A stretch of DNA of 64,000 nt, taken from positions 3,472,001-3,536,000 of the forward strand of contig NZ_OZ221287.1 in assembly GCF_965118125.1 (NCBI RefSeq), given 5' to 3'. The notes beneath the pieces are model-generated. The model searched no databases. It saw nothing but the letters and a program-made list of their open reading frames with translations, and was not told where the DNA came from. Numbering within the stretch: position 1 is the first letter of the stretch; each line of letters begins with the position of its first letter. Shown here piece by piece: positions 61,686 through 64,000 of this stretch. Position numbers and translations under genes: made by a program. Source of the stretch: Pararobbsia alpina_A. GTDB taxonomy: Bacteria; Pseudomonadota; Gammaproteobacteria; Burkholderiales; Burkholderiaceae.

Positions 61686-62912
61686 ATGTTCTGGGAGAAA
61701 AAACTTGCACACTGGGTCGACGAGATGCGCGCCAAGGCAAACCTGCCCGCCCGCCTCGTGCTGTGGGACGGCCACCAATACGACTTCGGCAACTTCGCGA
61801 CGCCTCAGGTGACGATGCATGTCAAGGGCGCGTCCGCGATGCCCTATCTGCTTTCGCCGAGTCTCGACAATCTCGGCGAGGCGTATGTCAAAGGCAAGAT
61901 CGATATCGAGGGCAAGCTGAGCGATGTGATCGACATCGGCTACGCACTCGCGCGCTCGACGATCACGACGGGCCACAAGCTCGATCGCGTCCTGCGCTAT
62001 TTCACGCATACGAAGGCGTCGGATAAAAAAGCCATTCAGTATCACTACGACGTGTCGAACGAGTTCTATCAGTTATGGCTCGATCAGAACATGGTCTATT
62101 CGTGTGCGTACTTCGAGAATGGCGACGAAGACCTTGCAACGGCGCAACTCAAGAAAATCGATCACATCCTGACCAAGATTCAGGTGCAACCGGGTCATAC
62201 GCTGCTCGATATCGGCTGCGGTTGGGGTGCGCTCGTGATTCGCGCGGCGAAGAAATTCGGCGCGAAGTGCGTCGGCGTGACGCTGTCGCAGAACCAGTTC
62301 GATCTCGCGACGCAACGTGTGAAGGACGCGGGTCTGGAAGGACAGATCGAAATCCGCCTGCAGGACTATCGCGACGTCCAAGGCCAGTTCGATCGCATCA
62401 CGAGCGTCGGGATGTTCGAGCACGTCGGCCGCAAGAACCTGCCTGAGTATTTCTCGCGTGTGCGCGCCCTGCTCAAGGACGACGGCGTGGCGATGAATCA
62501 CGGCATCACATCGAGCGATGCCGACAGCGGCGAGACTTCGCTCGGCGGCGGCGAGTTTATCGACAAGTACGTATTCCCGGACGGCGAGCTCCCGCATTTG
62601 AGTCTGGCCATTGAATCGATGCAGCGCGGCGGTCTCGAAGCCTTCGATATCGAGAACCTGCGCAAGCACTACGCGCATACGCTGAACTTCTGGGCCGAAT
62701 CGTTCGAAAAGCATGCGGAAGAAGCGCGCAAGCTGGTCGACGACGAGAAATTCCGGATCTGGCGCGTGTATCTGGCCGGCTGCGCCTATGCGTTCACGAA
62801 CGACGACGTGGCGATCTATCAGATCGTCTGCCGCAAGGCCGGCCGCACCGCCGACACGTTGCCGTGGTCGCGCCGCTATATCTACGATCGCGCGGCCCCG
62901 CTCGGCGAATGA
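61686..62912 (+). CDS. cfa: cyclopropane-fatty-acyl-phospholipid synthase
   Basis: A SAM-dependent methyltransferase of 408 residues that adds a methylene group to unsaturated acyl chains of membrane lipids. The core starts with KAIQYHYDVSNEFYQLWLDQNMVYSCAYF, the signature of the family. SAM binding uses LLDIGCGWGALVIRAAKKFGA, in the expected place. GMFEHVGRKNLPEYF carries active-site residues, and FIDKYVFPDGELPHL follows. GGAG stands eight bases before the ATG at 61686; an earlier in-frame ATG at 61614 would add 24 atypical residues. The stop overlaps the next start as ATGA. Confidence 0.94.
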   Translation: MFWEKKLAHWVDEMRAKANLPARLVLWDGHQYDFGNFATPQVTMHVKGASAMPYLLSPSLDNLGEAYVKGKIDIEGKLSDVIDIGYALARSTITTGHKLDRVLRYFTHTKASDKKAIQYHYDVSNEFYQLWLDQNMVYSCAYFENGDEDLATAQLKKIDHILTKIQVQPGHTLLDIGCGWGALVIRAAKKFGAKCVGVTLSQNQFDLATQRVKDAGLEGQIEIRLQDYRDVQGQFDRITSVGMFEHVGRKNLPEYFSRVRALLKDDGVAMNHGITSSDADSGETSLGGGEFIDKYVFPDGELPHLSLAIESMQRGGLEAFDIENLRKHYAHTLNFWAESFEKHAEEARKLVDDEKFRIWRVYLAGCAYAFTNDDVAIYQIVCRKAGRTADTLPWSRRYIYDRAAPLGE

Positions 62913-64000
62913 AGCAAGGCCAGGACGTCGCCGGCCCCGACGCGCAGTTCGATTTGTTCGGCGACGCGGGTGACGGACCACAAGACCCGGCACGCGGCGC
63001 GAAGGCCCCCAACGCCACGCCGCGCTCGCGAAGCCGCGCGGTCGATGACGATGCAGGGTCGCGGGTGGCGGCGGATCCGGCGACTGGATCCGCCCCGGCT
63101 CAGGGTACCTTCGACGGACTTGAAGCGCCCGTCGCCGCATCCGCCCGCCGTTCGAAAGCGCCGCTTTCGAGCCACGGCGATGCGCATGGAACGGGTCCGG
63201 CGGCATCGCGCGCAAAACCAACGACGGCAGACAAGAAGACAACGCGCAAACGAGCGCTGCCTGTCGCCGCCCCCGAGTTTGACGATGCGCTGATGGCGTT
63301 GGGCAATGCCCTCCCGCCCGAGGTTCATCTCGGCACGTCGACCTGGTCGTTTCCGGGATGGAAGAACATCGTGTATCGCGACGAGGTTTCGAGCACGAAG
63401 TTATCGCGCGAAGGCTTGCATGCCTATGCCGAGCATCCGGTGCTCGGTTGCGTCGGCATCGACCGATCGTTTTACGCACCGCTGACCGTCGCGCAATACG
63501 CCCGGCACGCGCAACAGGTGCCCGATACCTTCCGCTTCGTGGTCAAGGCGCCGGCATCGATCTGCGACGCCTCGATCCGGGGACCGCGTGGCGGCGCGCT
63601 GATGGAAAACGCAGCGTTTTTAAATGCGGATATTGCCCGCAATGATTTCGTGCTGCCGTGCCTCGAAGGACTGGGTCGGAAAGCGGGCGCGCTCGTTTTT
63701 CAGCTCTCACCGCTGACGCCGAAATTGCTCGCAGAGCCCATGGAATTGATCGAGCGGCTCGGTGCGTTCTTTGCAGCACTCCCTGCGCTCGATGGCTATC
63801 CCGGGTCCCCCGTCTACGCGATCGAGATCCGCGATGCCGTGCTGCTGACACCGCGCTTTATCCGGATGCTGCGCGAGGCGCGCGTGCGGTATTGCATCGG
63901 CATCCATGCGCGCATGCCCGAAGTGTTGCGGCAAGCCGCCGCGCTCGCGCTGCTCGACGACGACACCGCGGGGCCGCTTGTCGTGCGCTGGAGCCTGCAT
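62909..64000 (+). CDS. DUF72 (YecE-like) protein, C-terminus cut by window edge
   Basis: The frame is open from the ATG at 62909 to the window edge and gives 364 codons. The first 125 residues are low-complexity and Ala/Asp/Arg/Lys-rich, probably disordered, with a FDLFG element at 14-18. From about 136 the sequence resembles DUF72, a TIM-barrel-like family of unknown function (EVHLGTSTWSFPGWKNIVY, FRFVVKAPASICD, and FQLSPLTPK). The start overlaps the cfa stop by four bases, so translation is probably coupled. The final part of the domain is missing. Function is unknown. Confidence 0.88.
   Translation, partial: MKQGQDVAGPDAQFDLFGDAGDGPQDPARGAKAPNATPRSRSRAVDDDAGSRVAADPATGSAPAQGTFDGLEAPVAASARRSKAPLSSHGDAHGTGPAASRAKPTTADKKTTRKRALPVAAPEFDDALMALGNALPPEVHLGTSTWSFPGWKNIVYRDEVSSTKLSREGLHAYAEHPVLGCVGIDRSFYAPLTVAQYARHAQQVPDTFRFVVKAPASICDASIRGPRGGALMENAAFLNADIARNDFVLPCLEGLGRKAGALVFQLSPLTPKLLAEPMELIERLGAFFAALPALDGYPGSPVYAIEIRDAVLLTPRFIRMLREARVRYCIGIHARMPEVLRQAAALALLDDDTAGPLVVRWSLH

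Overview
The window looks like a chromosomal segment of a beta-proteobacterium of the Burkholderiaceae (Burkholderia, Paraburkholderia, Robbsia and relatives). The evidence is the high G+C with strong G/C-ending codon bias, a membrane protein of the Burkholderia-typical BPSS1780 family, a sigma-70 with a long Ala/Thr/Lys-rich N-terminal extension, a fructosamine-kinase-like ThrB, and the rpsU - yqeY - dnaG - rpoD macromolecular synthesis cluster. It is gene-dense and mostly housekeeping. I see no prophage, no CRISPR array, no intact insertion sequence and no large biosynthetic cluster.

Layout. 1-13.1 kb: dnaE (cut by the left edge), a tRNA-modification pair trhO-gluQ, a RhlE-type RNA helicase, an MliC-like lysozyme inhibitor, purT, a 14-helix drug exporter and an OPT-family transporter. 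13.1-16.5 kb: the most accessory-looking stretch, with intergenic hairpins, a 334-residue protein I do not recognise, an A+T-rich leader and a sCache chemoreceptor with a sigma-28-like promoter. 16.5-22.2 kb: a CAU-anticodon tRNA, rpoD, dnaG, yqeY and rpsU. 22.3-24.9 kb: a flavoprotein and tsaD, read divergently from either side of an octanucleotide tandem repeat. 25-32.3 kb: the isoprenoid operon xseB-ispA-dxs, a divergent Rieske oxygenase alpha subunit, the sulfurtransferase sseA and a type II NADH dehydrogenase. 32.5-40.2 kb: polA and a LOG-family hydrolase whose start codons abut head to head, amn, a small DUF2782-like protein, thrB and the BPSS1780-family protein. 40.2-51.3 kb: uvrD, valS, galU, a TusA-like protein, ltaA and alaS. 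51.5-64 kb: a higBA toxin-antitoxin pair, ldhA, ggt with a large low-complexity insertion, glnS, a pirin, cnoX, tcdA, pdxH, cfa and a DUF72 protein cut by the right edge.

How the genes work together. Translation and RNA modification are over-represented: valS, alaS, glnS, tsaD and tcdA (t6A, then cyclic t6A), trhO and gluQ (both act on wobble position 34), rpsU and a tRNA. Replication and repair genes are dnaE, dnaG, polA, uvrD and xseB. Two enzymes that cleave purine nucleoside monophosphates to base and ribose 5-phosphate (LOG and Amn) lie next to each other. Sulfur-handling proteins recur (TrhO, SseA, TusA-like), and SseA follows an orphan Rieske oxygenase.

Limits. Everything comes from reading the sequence; no database search, folding or statistics was run. 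Start sites were chosen by family alignment from memory and by visible Shine-Dalgarno sequences, and several are marked uncertain. I did not find a clearly new biological system. The best leads are the octamer repeat, the unrecognised protein, the polA/LOG start junction, the trhO-gluQ pair and the insertion in Ggt.
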